Below the pieces are notes generated by a model that was not told where the DNA came from, searched no databases, and worked only from the letters and a program-made list of their open reading frames with translations. A stretch of DNA of 38,187 nt from an uncultured Saprospiraceae bacterium (GTDB taxonomy: Bacteria; Bacteroidota; Bacteroidia; Chitinophagales; Saprospiraceae). The position numbers and the translations under genes are program-made. Of the stretch, positions 25,727-34,700 are shown piece after piece (position 1 is the first letter of the stretch; every line of letters begins with the position of its first letter). The stretch is from contig CALLXF010000066.1 in the NCBI GenBank assembly GCA_938015805.1, forward strand, positions 1 to 38,187, in the 5' to 3' direction.

Positions 25727-25872
25727 AACTGATATCTGTTAAGCTTGCTAAATTATACAAATAAACCACCTAAGCGTAAGTGCTGATGAATTAAAACAAC
25801 AAAGACCGGTACTAACTCACCAAGAGTAATATAAATAGCCAACTATGAAAAATCCTATATTCATTAAACAAC

Positions 25873-26496
25873 CTACTTTTTAGCTTTTCTATTTTTTCCA
25901 CTAAACACATTTACGGCAGGGTCTTGCGGATTCCCTGCAGATCTTCTGTAGGATACGATCTGTCCAGTATGATAAATAGCATCTGTAAGTGGGCCATTTA
26001 AAAAATTCCAAAATGGAAAAGACGATTCTTGTTCGCCCCGTTTAAACGTAACCTCAAGATCCGCAATAGAGACTTGACCAGATTTTAGGTAATTACTAGC
26101 TTGCTCCAAAGTTTTTAAAATCATAGTTCTCATCTCATGAGGAGAATAATCTCCTTTATCATAAGGCCTAATATTAGGCTTATTAGAAATTACATTTAAG
26201 ATGGTTTCTGCCAGACCTCTTATATGATCCTGCGTCTCTAATATTGTACGAGTGTTTTCTCCTTCTGGTTTATAAGCATAATTCTCTAGAGATAAGGACT
26301 CTGTTGCCCAGTAGAAACGATATCCTAAACCGTCAATCATACGAGCAACAACATTTTCCATATTATAATCAGCGGGAGCGTCAGGAATCTGTTGATAAGG
26401 CATATCTGTCGAATTTTGTGCGGTGAGATTAGGACTGAGCATTACAGTAAATACTAAACTCAAAAATGTAAAAATAGAAGTCTTTGTAATTTTCAT
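25873..26496 (-). CDS. DinB-like four-helix protein with signal peptide
   Basis: This 207-residue protein has a signal peptide (MKITKTSIFTFLSLVFTVML to LTAQ, about 1-26) before a DinB/YfiT-like four-helix domain: ARMIDGLGYRFYWATESL, LETQDHIRGLAETIL, MILKTLEQASNYLKSG and TDAIYHTGQIVSYRRSAG. DinB domains usually bind a metal through one His in helix 2 and an HxxxH before GQ. Here the last motif is DAIYHTGQ, so the first of the two has become Asp. The C-terminus is basic (GKNRKAKK). It is the last gene of a minus-strand group, 33 bp after GT2, with its own possible -7 element. The reaction is unknown. Confidence 0.82.
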   Translation of the reverse strand: MKITKTSIFTFLSLVFTVMLSPNLTAQNSTDMPYQQIPDAPADYNMENVVARMIDGLGYRFYWATESLSLENYAYKPEGENTRTILETQDHIRGLAETILNVISNKPNIRPYDKGDYSPHEMRTMILKTLEQASNYLKSGQVSIADLEVTFKRGEQESSFPFWNFLNGPLTDAIYHTGQIVSYRRSAGNPQDPAVNVFSGKNRKAKK

Positions 26497-26501
26497 GTTT
26501 C

Positions 26502-26509
26502 CAAAATTA
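26502..26509 (-). promoter_or_regulatory. -7 promoter element close to the DinB-like start
   Basis: On the minus strand this reads TAATTTTG, a perfect TAnnTTTG, with only five bases before the ATG. If used, the transcript would be leaderless or nearly so. No -33 TTG is clear, and the gene may instead be read through from GT2. Confidence 0.4.
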
Positions 26510-26529
26510 GAAATTGTTTTTAAAAGTAA

Positions 26530-27666
26530 TTATTTAACCTTACGGCCTTTCCACTGATAGGTACCTGGAATAAAACTCATAAAGCCTGAATATAAAACTA
26601 TGAAGAGAGATATTACGGAAGCCCCGAAAAAATACTTTATGCTTTCGGAACGATCAAAATAATCAGACATTGACTTTAGAAATAAGAAGTCCATTATACC
26701 TTTTATAAACAGCTGGAAAAGTGCTATAAATATCAGTGTCCCATCAATAATAAAACTCAATGCAATATTACCTACTATCGAAAATTGGAAAATGAAAATC
26801 AAAGCTAGTACTCGCTTAAGTCCATCGTCAGTATATGCCTTTGACTTGGTCGCCCATCGCTTACGCTGGACTAGGAGATTAGATATCGTTTTTTCTGAAG
26901 CGGTAGTTACGACTGCATCTTTAGATTTTATGTATCCAATCTGAAAATCATGATCTGCAATTTTCTGTATTAAAAACATATCGTCACCAGAAGCCAACTC
27001 CTCATTCCCGGCATATCCTTTTAGCTCGATAAATGTAGATTTTAGAAAAGATAAGTTTGCTCCATTAGCGAGATAATATTTCTGTTTTGATATTCCATTG
27101 GCGGTAACAGCCATCATCCCGCTCATATCTAGTACCTGATAATGTTCCACGAGATTCTCTCCTTCCTCAAATACTACAGGACCACCAGCAGCAACCTGAT
27201 CCGTAACGCTATAAGTATATGCGACTGTTTTTATCCATTTATGACCAACAGTACAATCAGCATCCGTGGTGAGGATAATCACTCCTTTTGATGACCTGAT
27301 CGCTTTATCTAATGCTTGCTTTTTTCCTGATCTTCCCTGATCCTGATCTATCACAGTAAGTCGATCATCTGCTATGGATCGAGCAATCTCTCCTGTACGA
27401 TCATCTGAGTGATCATTAACAACGATTACCTCTAGTAACTGAGATGGATAATTATTATGCAATACACTTTCTATACAAGATCGGATATACTTCTCCTCAT
27501 TACGAGCCGCTATTATAACGGATACACTATGCGACGGGATATAATGATCAGGTACATTAACCTCTTCTAGATCATACCATCCTGAAAAAAAATCATACAC
27601 TAGATATACATAAGTGATAGCAAGAGCAAGACTTATAATAAAAAATAAGATGGCGACAGAAAACAT
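26530..27666 (-). CDS. Membrane glycosyltransferase family 2
   Basis: This 378-residue protein is a processive-type GT2 enzyme. It has one N-terminal helix (about 4-28), a GT-A catalytic domain (SVSVIIAARNEEKYIRSCIE, VIVVNDHSDD, ILTTDADCTVGHKW with the DxD), an acceptor motif (ASGDDMFLIQKI) and the QRKRWATKSKAY motif seen in cellulose/chitin-synthase relatives. Three or so C-terminal helices follow. It would add sugars from a nucleotide donor to a membrane-linked or extruded glycan. It overlaps the preceding small membrane protein by one base, so the two are coupled. Sugar and product are unknown. Confidence 0.92.
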   Translation of the reverse strand: MFSVAILFFIISLALAITYVYLVYDFFSGWYDLEEVNVPDHYIPSHSVSVIIAARNEEKYIRSCIESVLHNNYPSQLLEVIVVNDHSDDRTGEIARSIADDRLTVIDQDQGRSGKKQALDKAIRSSKGVIILTTDADCTVGHKWIKTVAYTYSVTDQVAAGGPVVFEEGENLVEHYQVLDMSGMMAVTANGISKQKYYLANGANLSFLKSTFIELKGYAGNEELASGDDMFLIQKIADHDFQIGYIKSKDAVVTTASEKTISNLLVQRKRWATKSKAYTDDGLKRVLALIFIFQFSIVGNIALSFIIDGTLIFIALFQLFIKGIMDFLFLKSMSDYFDRSESIKYFFGASVISLFIVLYSGFMSFIPGTYQWKGRKVK

Positions 27667-28175
27667 TAATTGAATAAATCTTCGTAATCATCAGTTGAGG
27701 AATCGTCCCTTCTCCGAGTTTGAGGCTCCGATTGAGGCTGGGCTCTATCTATGTCTTCTAATTCTAAAAAATCTTCTTCCACTTCCTCATACTCTGTAAA
27801 TTCTTCTTTTTGGGCGACAGCCTCACCATCTCCACCTACCATCGTTTTTATTTTTTTACGCATGTACGCTTTGAAAGCAAGGAAAGAAAAAACTAAAGGA
27901 AAAGCAAAAACAGTAAGCACTCCGAGACCGATACCACGGACTGGTTTACGCTTTACTAAATCGATTATATATTTAAAATAATCTGTAATGACCGTATAAT
28001 CTATTACAGCAGCTATGATTATAGCGACTACAGCAATGGGAATTGCAAGTGCAGAAACGATTTTAAAAATACCAGTGGCTATAAAGTACAGCAGAATAAA
28101 AAACCCTACAAACATCACTAACGGAACCAGGCCTCCTAAAGGCGAACGATTACTATTTATATTTCCCTGAATCAT
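27666..28175 (-). CDS. Small membrane protein of unknown function
   Basis: This 169-residue protein has about three hydrophobic helices (LVPLVMFVGFFILLYFIATG, IVSALAIPIAVVAIIIAAVI and GIGLGVLTVFAFPLVFSFLA). The N-terminus is short and polar. The C-terminal 50 residues are strongly acidic, rich in Glu and Asp (EEFTEYEEVEEDFLELEDID), and end in DYEDLFN. I do not recognise the family. It lies 39 bp after the ABC exporter and shares one base with the GT2 gene, so it is likely a partner in the same envelope operon. Confidence 0.75.
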   Translation of the reverse strand: MIQGNINSNRSPLGGLVPLVMFVGFFILLYFIATGIFKIVSALAIPIAVVAIIIAAVIDYTVITDYFKYIIDLVKRKPVRGIGLGVLTVFAFPLVFSFLAFKAYMRKKIKTMVGGDGEAVAQKEEFTEYEEVEEDFLELEDIDRAQPQSEPQTRRRDDSSTDDYEDLFN

Positions 28176-28214
28176 TATTCTAAAAATTATAACACTAAAT
28201 TACGCTAAATAATA

Positions 28215-29981
28215 TTACGCTATAGATTCCGTAAACTGCATTTCATACATCCCTTTATAAATACCATCCTCTAATAATACCAGTTCCTCATGACTTCCAT
28301 ATTCCTTTATCTCTCCATCACGGAGAACTAAAATTTTATTTGCATTTTTTATCGTAGTTAGTCTATGGGCGATGATAATACTCGTCCTATTATCGATCAC
28401 TTTTTCTATTGCATACTGTATTATTTCTTCTGTCTCTGTATCTATCGAAGACGTCGCTTCATCCAATATTAAAATATCTGGCTCAAAAACTAGAGCCCTC
28501 ACAAAAGAGATCAGCTGACGCTGCCCCATGGACAAATTAGATCCTCTCTCTGTAATCACAAAGTCGTATCCATTAGGCATTTTTTCTATAAACTCATGAG
28601 CTCCTATAACTTTGGCTGCAGCCAATACTTTTTCAAAAGGAATATTCTCATTTCTCAATGTTATATTTTCCTTTACACTTCCAGCAAAAAGAAATACGTC
28701 CTGCAACACCATGGATAACCGTGATCGTAAAAAATCGAGATCATATTTTCTAATCTCGGTTCCATCTATATAAATCTCACCATCTGTAATCTCGTAAAAC
28801 CGATTGAGGATATTTATAATTGTAGTTTTACCAGAGCCAGTATTCCCTACGATAGCAAGCGTCTCTCCGGGTTTTATTTCAAAATTTATTTTCTTAAGGA
28901 CATTATGAACTCCATTGTAAGAAAAACTCACATCCTTAAACTGGACATGGCCATCCATTGCAGATTTGATACTTCCTTTATCCCTAATAGAAGAAGTATT
29001 ATCGAGGACATTAAAAACACGATCTGCAGCTACTAATCCCATCTGTAAAGTATTGAGCTTGTCAGCCAATAATCTGACGGGCCTAAATAACATATTAAGA
29101 TAAATAGGAAATGCAACCAATGCTCCGAAAGTGACCTCCCCTTTTAAGTACGCTCCTGCTCCCCACCATATTAATAGAGCTAGTGCGACTGCTGAAATAA
29201 TCTCCACGACTGGAAAAAATATAGCGTAGTAAAATATAGAATCCAGATTTGCTCCAGTATATTTTCTATTTATAGAACGGAATTTTTTTCGCTCTTGCTC
29301 CTCTGCACTAAAAATCTGTACAACGGTCATTCCAGAAATACGCTCCTGTAAAAACGCGTTCATCTCAGAAATCTGATTACGAACTCTCTGAAAAGCCTTC
29401 TTTACACTTTCCTTAAAAATATATGTAGCTAATATCAAAAATGGTAGTGTAATAATGCAGATCAGAGTCAACCGCCAGCTGGTATAAAACATAATAGATA
29501 GAACAGCTATCACTGCCAATAAATCCGCTACTATTGTAATCACTCCTTGAGCAAAAACATCATTTATCCTCTCAACATCATTTATAGTCCTGGTCGTAGC
29601 CGTTCCGATCGCATGAGTATCAAAATAATTCATGTTAAGCGAAGTGATTTTATCAAAAACTTTAACCCGTAAATCTTTGATCACAGACTGTCCTAATAAT
29701 GCCGTGATATAAATAAAAAAATATTTTAAAACCACTAAGACTAAAACGATAACGAGATAAATTACGGCATCGAACAACATCCCTTCTTCACCTGCAATAA
29801 TATGATCATCCACCATAATATTTACTAAATATGGACGGAAACTATTAAGCGGGGCCATGATGATGGCTAAAGCCAATGACGTAATAAAAATAGACTTATA
29901 GGGAGAAGCCATGGACAATACCCTACGGAGTAATTTCCAATCCATTTTATTAGAACTAATTTTCTTTTCTTCCATCGTCAT
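28215..29981 (-). CDS. MsbA-type ABC exporter (ATPase and permease in one chain)
   Basis: This 588-residue protein is a half-transporter that works as a dimer. Residues about 20-320 carry six helices of the type 1 exporter fold. Residues about 345-580 are the ATPase: Walker A AIVGNTGSGKTT, Q-loop LSMVLQDVFLFAGSV, signature LSMGQRQLISF, Walker B ILILDEATSSID and switch His in IIIAHRLTTI. The signature is LSMGQ, a common variant of LSGGQ. Export of lipids, glycolipids or drugs is typical; the substrate is unknown. ATG 29981 (MTMEEKK) or 29975 can start it. It heads the operon with a -7 element 10 bp upstream. Confidence 0.94.
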   Translation of the reverse strand: MTMEEKKISSNKMDWKLLRRVLSMASPYKSIFITSLALAIIMAPLNSFRPYLVNIMVDDHIIAGEEGMLFDAVIYLVIVLVLVVLKYFFIYITALLGQSVIKDLRVKVFDKITSLNMNYFDTHAIGTATTRTINDVERINDVFAQGVITIVADLLAVIAVLSIMFYTSWRLTLICIITLPFLILATYIFKESVKKAFQRVRNQISEMNAFLQERISGMTVVQIFSAEEQERKKFRSINRKYTGANLDSIFYYAIFFPVVEIISAVALALLIWWGAGAYLKGEVTFGALVAFPIYLNMLFRPVRLLADKLNTLQMGLVAADRVFNVLDNTSSIRDKGSIKSAMDGHVQFKDVSFSYNGVHNVLKKINFEIKPGETLAIVGNTGSGKTTIINILNRFYEITDGEIYIDGTEIRKYDLDFLRSRLSMVLQDVFLFAGSVKENITLRNENIPFEKVLAAAKVIGAHEFIEKMPNGYDFVITERGSNLSMGQRQLISFVRALVFEPDILILDEATSSIDTETEEIIQYAIEKVIDNRTSIIIAHRLTTIKNANKILVLRDGEIKEYGSHEELVLLEDGIYKGMYEMQFTESIA

Positions 29982-29991
29982 AATCTGATCT

Positions 29992-29999
29992 CAAAGGTA
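29992..29999 (-). promoter_or_regulatory. -7 promoter element for the ABC exporter operon
   Basis: On the minus strand this reads TACCTTTG, a perfect TAnnTTTG, 10 bp before ATG 29981. It would give a leader of about 7 nt to the first ATG or 13 nt to the second. Confidence 0.5.
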
Positions 30000-30249
30000 T
30001 CTATACTCAGGGATAAGTCATCTGAAATTTAGAGGAACATATTAAAAATCTATATTTTCTATAATCTGATTACTGAATTCTAAACATTTATGCAATCACC
30101 GTATCAGGACTTATAAAATTATACAATAGAAATGCTCAAATCGCTAGAATGTTGAGCTAAAGTGTGAATTACACCCTGAAGAACAATAAACCCTAAGAAA
30201 ACTAAAAAGACTTTACTCTAAGTAAAAATAATAGCTAAAAAATAATTAC

Positions 30250-30343
30250 TTTGGTAAAATCAAAACAATACGGAAATACCAATTGCCGTAAGTTATGACT
30301 TGTTTAAAAGTTTGAGAGACCTGTTATACAGGTCTCTTTTTTT
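30250..30343 (+). ncRNA. Possible small RNA ending at an orphan terminator
   Basis: The 370-bp gap 29982-30351 has no gene, yet a strong plus-strand terminator ends at 30343. Just upstream lies TTACTTTG (30246-30253), one base off TAnnTTTG. The stretch between could be a small RNA of about 90 nt; TACGG and CCGTA inside it (30269-30291) could pair. No known RNA family is recognised, and the transcript is a guess from the two signals. Confidence 0.3.
30315..30343 (+). terminator. Strong plus-strand terminator without an upstream gene
   Basis: AGAGACCTGT pairs perfectly with ACAGGTCTCT around a TAT loop and runs into TTTTTT. The T tract favours the plus strand. On the minus strand it lies 9 bp past the DUF6624 stop but is followed only by CAAACTTTT, so it could serve that gene weakly. 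Confidence 0.85.
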
Positions 30344-30351
30344 ATCTTTCA

Positions 30352-30954
30352 TTATAAAATCCATCCTACCTTTCGTTTCCATCTGTTCATTTCTGCATTT
30401 CTTTTTTCTAAATCTACTGGTGGAGATTGATTTTCGTTTTTGGCTTGTTGGCGTATTATTTTTGTTTGTTCTTCTAGCGTAAGGAGACCTATGGATTTAC
30501 GTCGCCGGTTTACTTTTTCTATATCATCGTAAGGATTAGGACTAAGTTTACCATTCTGATCCCAATCAAACTGAGTACCATAATATTGAGGTCTATCTTC
30601 AAAAACAGCGATCCGATCAGATAAGTATGCCAGATTTATATTAGTAGATTGATTATCATCCGTTTTTGTTTCTCGCAGAAGCTTTAGACATCTTTTCATG
30701 AATACTGGTAAACTAATAGCATGCTGGATTACTAACCAGGCCGCTTGGTTTGCTTCCTTTCCTACTTTATCAGCTGTAGGATATCCTATAGAATCGATAA
30801 TACCACCTAGGAACTTTGCATTTAAGATATGTAGTTTCTCCATCTCAGGATGGTAACCTTCTGATAAAACACCCTTAGAAATGAGTCTCTCACGCATATC
30901 TAAATCTGCATCTCTTAAGTCTATTATTTTTTTTGCGATCTGAGGATAACGCAT
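30352..30954 (-). CDS. DUF6624 domain protein
   Basis: This 200-residue protein has no signal peptide. It carries the motifs I associate with DUF6624: AAWLVIQHAISLPVFMKRCL (about 90-109), LAYLSDRIAVFEDRPQYYGT QF with the QYYGTQF core (about 128-146), and VNRRRKSIGLLTLEEQT (about 166-182). The tail is basic. The domain is found in many bacteria and its activity is not known to me. It lies 100 bp after radC on the same strand and could be the last gene of that group. Family recognition is from memory of the motif order. Confidence 0.75.
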   Translation of the reverse strand: MRYPQIAKKIIDLRDADLDMRERLISKGVLSEGYHPEMEKLHILNAKFLGGIIDSIGYPTADKVGKEANQAAWLVIQHAISLPVFMKRCLKLLRETKTDDNQSTNINLAYLSDRIAVFEDRPQYYGTQFDWDQNGKLSPNPYDDIEKVNRRRKSIGLLTLEEQTKIIRQQAKNENQSPPVDLEKRNAEMNRWKRKVGWIL

Positions 30955-31054
30955 TATTTATTTACTTTTTTAAGAAACTTAATCAGACTATAAAGGCCAT
31001 TAATTAATAATAGAGGATCAATTTTAAAACAATACTTCCAATAATAAAAACCGT

Positions 31055-31753
31055 TTATACAAATCCCTCATCTACAAGACTTACATATCCGGAATCAGAG
31101 ATAATGATATGATCTAAGACATTAATATCTAGGTGTTTACCAGCAGCCATTAATTTTTTTGTGATTTCGATATCCGCTCTGCTGGGTTTTAGGTTTCCTG
31201 ATGGATGATTATGGAAGAGAATTATTCCACTAGCCAGATGCTCTAAAGCTGTTTTAAATATAATTTTAGAGTCTACTACTGTTCCTGATACACCTCCAGC
31301 ACTGATCTGTTTTTTAATTATAATTCTATTTGCTCTACTAAGTAATAATATCCAAAACTGCTCGTGATCGAGTTCGTAAAATAAATCCTTTAGCTCTTGA
31401 TATGCTTCCTTACTAGAAGAGATTTTAGGTTTTTCTACGACCTCAGTATTTTTACGTCGACTTCCCAGTTCTAGGCATGCCATAATCGATATAGCCTTAG
31501 CCTCTCCTATTCCTTTAAATTTTTGCAGATCTTTTATGGACAACTTCCCTAAGGCAAACAGATCATTATTTACAGAGGCAAGTATCTTTTTTGATAGCTC
31601 GACTGCTGACTCGTTACGCGAACCAGAGCCTATTATAATGGCAATAAGCTCTGCATTACTCAAATATTTTCTTCCTTTTAAAAGCAGTTTTTCTCTTGGG
31701 CGGTCTTCCTCCGCCCAAGATCTGATAGTGATATTTTTTTCTAAATCCATCAT
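31055..31753 (-). CDS. radC: RadC family JAMM-domain protein (UPF0758)
   Basis: This 232-residue protein has helix-hairpin-helix segments near the N-terminus (LSNAELIAIIIGSGS, LQKFKGIGEAKAISI) and a JAB/MPN domain. The JAMM motif is FHNHPSG with His181 and His183, followed by Ser191 and Asp194 in SRAD. Length is normal for the family. RadC was once linked to DNA repair, but a repair role is not well supported; the biochemical activity is open. It begins only 9 bp after the stop of the T9SS subtilase gene, so the two may be read together although they share no obvious function. Confidence 0.93.
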   Translation of the reverse strand: MMDLEKNITIRSWAEEDRPREKLLLKGRKYLSNAELIAIIIGSGSRNESAVELSKKILASVNNDLFALGKLSIKDLQKFKGIGEAKAISIMACLELGSRRKNTEVVEKPKISSSKEAYQELKDLFYELDHEQFWILLLSRANRIIIKKQISAGGVSGTVVDSKIIFKTALEHLASGIILFHNHPSGNLKPSRADIEITKKLMAAGKHLDINVLDHIIISDSGYVSLVDEGFV

Positions 31754-31762
31754 CCGATGTAC

Positions 31763-34700
31763 CTATTGCACGAGTACTTTTAAAATTTTGGATTTATTAT
31801 CATTTCTTAATTTGATAAAATATACGCCTGCAACCAGTTCCTTATTAAATTCTAATCTACTCGATCCACTAACATCTCTTACCTTTTGATTATCTAAAAT
31901 TTTACCTGTTACAGAAATAAGAGAAACTTCAATCTCTTGATTATTTAGATTAGTAAATGTTAAAGAGAACTGACCAGAATTAGGGTTAGGAAATAGATCA
32001 ATATTAAAATCTAATATTTCATCATCTACCTCCGTGGTTATCTCCACTGTTTCTACCGCAGATACATCATCACAGTTTTCTGATTGTCCGATTAGAGAAA
32101 CGGTGTAAGAATCATTTAATATATATGAGTTAAGTGGATTTTCTAAAACAGAACTGGACCCATCACCGAACATCCATAAATAGGATTGACAATTTTCTGA
32201 AGTATTAGTAAAGGTGACATGACTATTATCTATATCATAGGTAAATGACGGAAGGGGTTTCTCTTTTATAAATACTTCCTGAGTTATGGTATTTGTTCCG
32301 AATGCATTGGTCGCTGTTAACGTTATCATTTTTATACCAGCTGTATTATAGGAGATATTAAAAGGTCCTTCTCCTACGGATGTTGCTGTACTTGCATCTG
32401 CACCAAAATCCCATTCGTAAGTATTCTCATATCCAGAGGAGGTGTTTTTAAACTCAAATAAAACATCTATACATCCCTCTGGCAAGCTTGTAAAATTAGC
32501 TGTCGGTGGAGCCGCTTGATCTGTGATGTTTATATTATCTATATACATCTGATTTCCGTATCCAGAGATATTAACAAATTTCAATACTATTTCCTGACCT
32601 ATAAATTCTGTTAAATCTAATTCTTCGTATCTCCATTGATCAGCACTAGTAGGAATAAATTGATTAGTAAAATAATCTGGCAGAGTGGCTAACTCCAAAT
32701 CCGATTTTCCATAAATAGTTTTTTCAAACTGGTTTGTACAGTCCGAATAAACATCTACTCTCATACTATCAAATAACGTAGAACTATATGGTACGTAGGC
32801 CATATCAAAACTGAGAATTGGGATTACCGCATCAGTAAGATCTATATTTAAAGAAATCAACTCGTCTTCGATAAAATTTACATTGTAGGCATAATTATCT
32901 ATAAATGCAGCACGAGTTGGTAAACCATCAGGTCCAGTAATAACATCTGATCTCTCCCATGTTATGCCATTATCATCATTTACACCACTCCAGTCCGCAG
33001 GAGGAAACTGGGCCTCCTCAAAAGCCTCCTCGATCTCAGGCTTATAAACTGATGTTCTTAATTCTAAATCAAATACTGACTCTGCCCTGTCATTATAATC
33101 AGCTGTATCTAAACTATACTCTACCCATGTTTCCAATAAATAATTTCCATTGCTATTTATATTAAGTGGTGTGGTAAAAGAATATTCTTCTTCCGTCCTC
33201 GGATCTAATGTGCCTACATAACTTTCGGTGACAACCGTGCCTCCTCCTAACCTATAATTTAACTCAAAATCTGTAATACCTATCAAACCATTATTCCTGA
33301 TCAACATGGAAACAACATTACTCTCCTCACAAGAAATTAACTTCCCATTTTCTGGAGAAATCATTCTTTTAATAGCGATATCATTATCCACTGTACAGTC
33401 AAAATAACCCGAATTATGATTTATAGCAATCGTTCTTCTTCCTTCAAAATTATCAGGACCAAGAGCTCTCACTGCCATCCAATTATCGTCTTCAGGATTT
33501 ACCATCGGCACTGTAAAAAATGTATCTGTAGCACTACCTACAATTTCCATAAAACGATCTCCTAACAAATAAGCCTCATAACCCGTAGCTCCTTCTACTC
33601 TATCCCAACTGAGTGTTATAAAATCCCCACATGCCTCTACTACTTCTAAGTTTTGAGGGACAGGACCTATTGAAAAATTTGCATCACTGGAATCACTAAC
33701 TCCATCTCTAGTAACTCTTAGTCGTGCTGTACCTAAAATTGTTTCTGGTAAAGTCCAGTCATAAAGTCGCGTATCTCCCGGTACAGATACTAAATCTATC
33801 CATGTTACTCCTCCATCTAAACTGTAATCGATAGTAAAATCTCCCTCATCAGAAAAAGCATCCCACTGTATCCGCTCTATATCATTAGAGACAAAACCTT
33901 CTCCACCATTAGGATAAGTAACCGTAATATCATTACTAGAAACGAAATCATAAACGACATAATATCTTACATCATTAAAAGGAATCTCAAACCCATCTAC
34001 TTGTAATGTATAATCACCAGCTACCGGATTGTTTATTAGCACCTGTTCCATATTATTTAGATTGTCCACACCTCGAGTGGCAGGAGCCGCTAAACTTACT
34101 GGATCAGCAGTAGGATTTAATATCCATGGGTTTATACTCTCAGATGTAGGCGTCGTCACGACCAGATTAAGATCATTTACGAGTGCTTTAGTAGTCAGTG
34201 GAGTGGCTTCTTTATCCGACCAGTACAACATCATCCTTACCTGTTTAGTATTAGGAGGAACGGAAACTGTATGAGTATTAGAATCTCCTTGTCCGATGTT
34301 AGAGGATAAATAACGCTGATCTTCCAGTAATCGCACGGCACGATAAGCATTTAAATGCCCCCATCCAGTCCTATAATCTGGGCCTTCGTTTTCTAAATCA
34401 TTGGCAGTGTTTAATAAAGTAGCTTTAATCAAAGCGGACTCTGGATTTACACCTCCATTTAATTCTTTATAGGCTTGATAGAGCTGAGAAGCTGTTCCCA
34501 TAACACACGGTGCCGCAGCAGATGTTCCCCCAAAAGCATCATACTGATTATCCTGAAAAGTAGATACTTGTTCAGCTCCATGAGCCGCAATATCTGGTTT
34601 TATACGACCATCAAAAGCAGGACCTCGACTACTAGAATTTACTAAGGTTCCATCCTTTGCTAAATTAGCAGTAGTCATTACATTCTTACCTTGCTTATGA

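Noticed and set aside
30300-30482. 60-residue plus-strand ORF at the orphan terminator
   Set aside because: It runs through the terminator hairpin and is antisense to the DUF6624 gene; hydrophobic content is from the T-rich strand.
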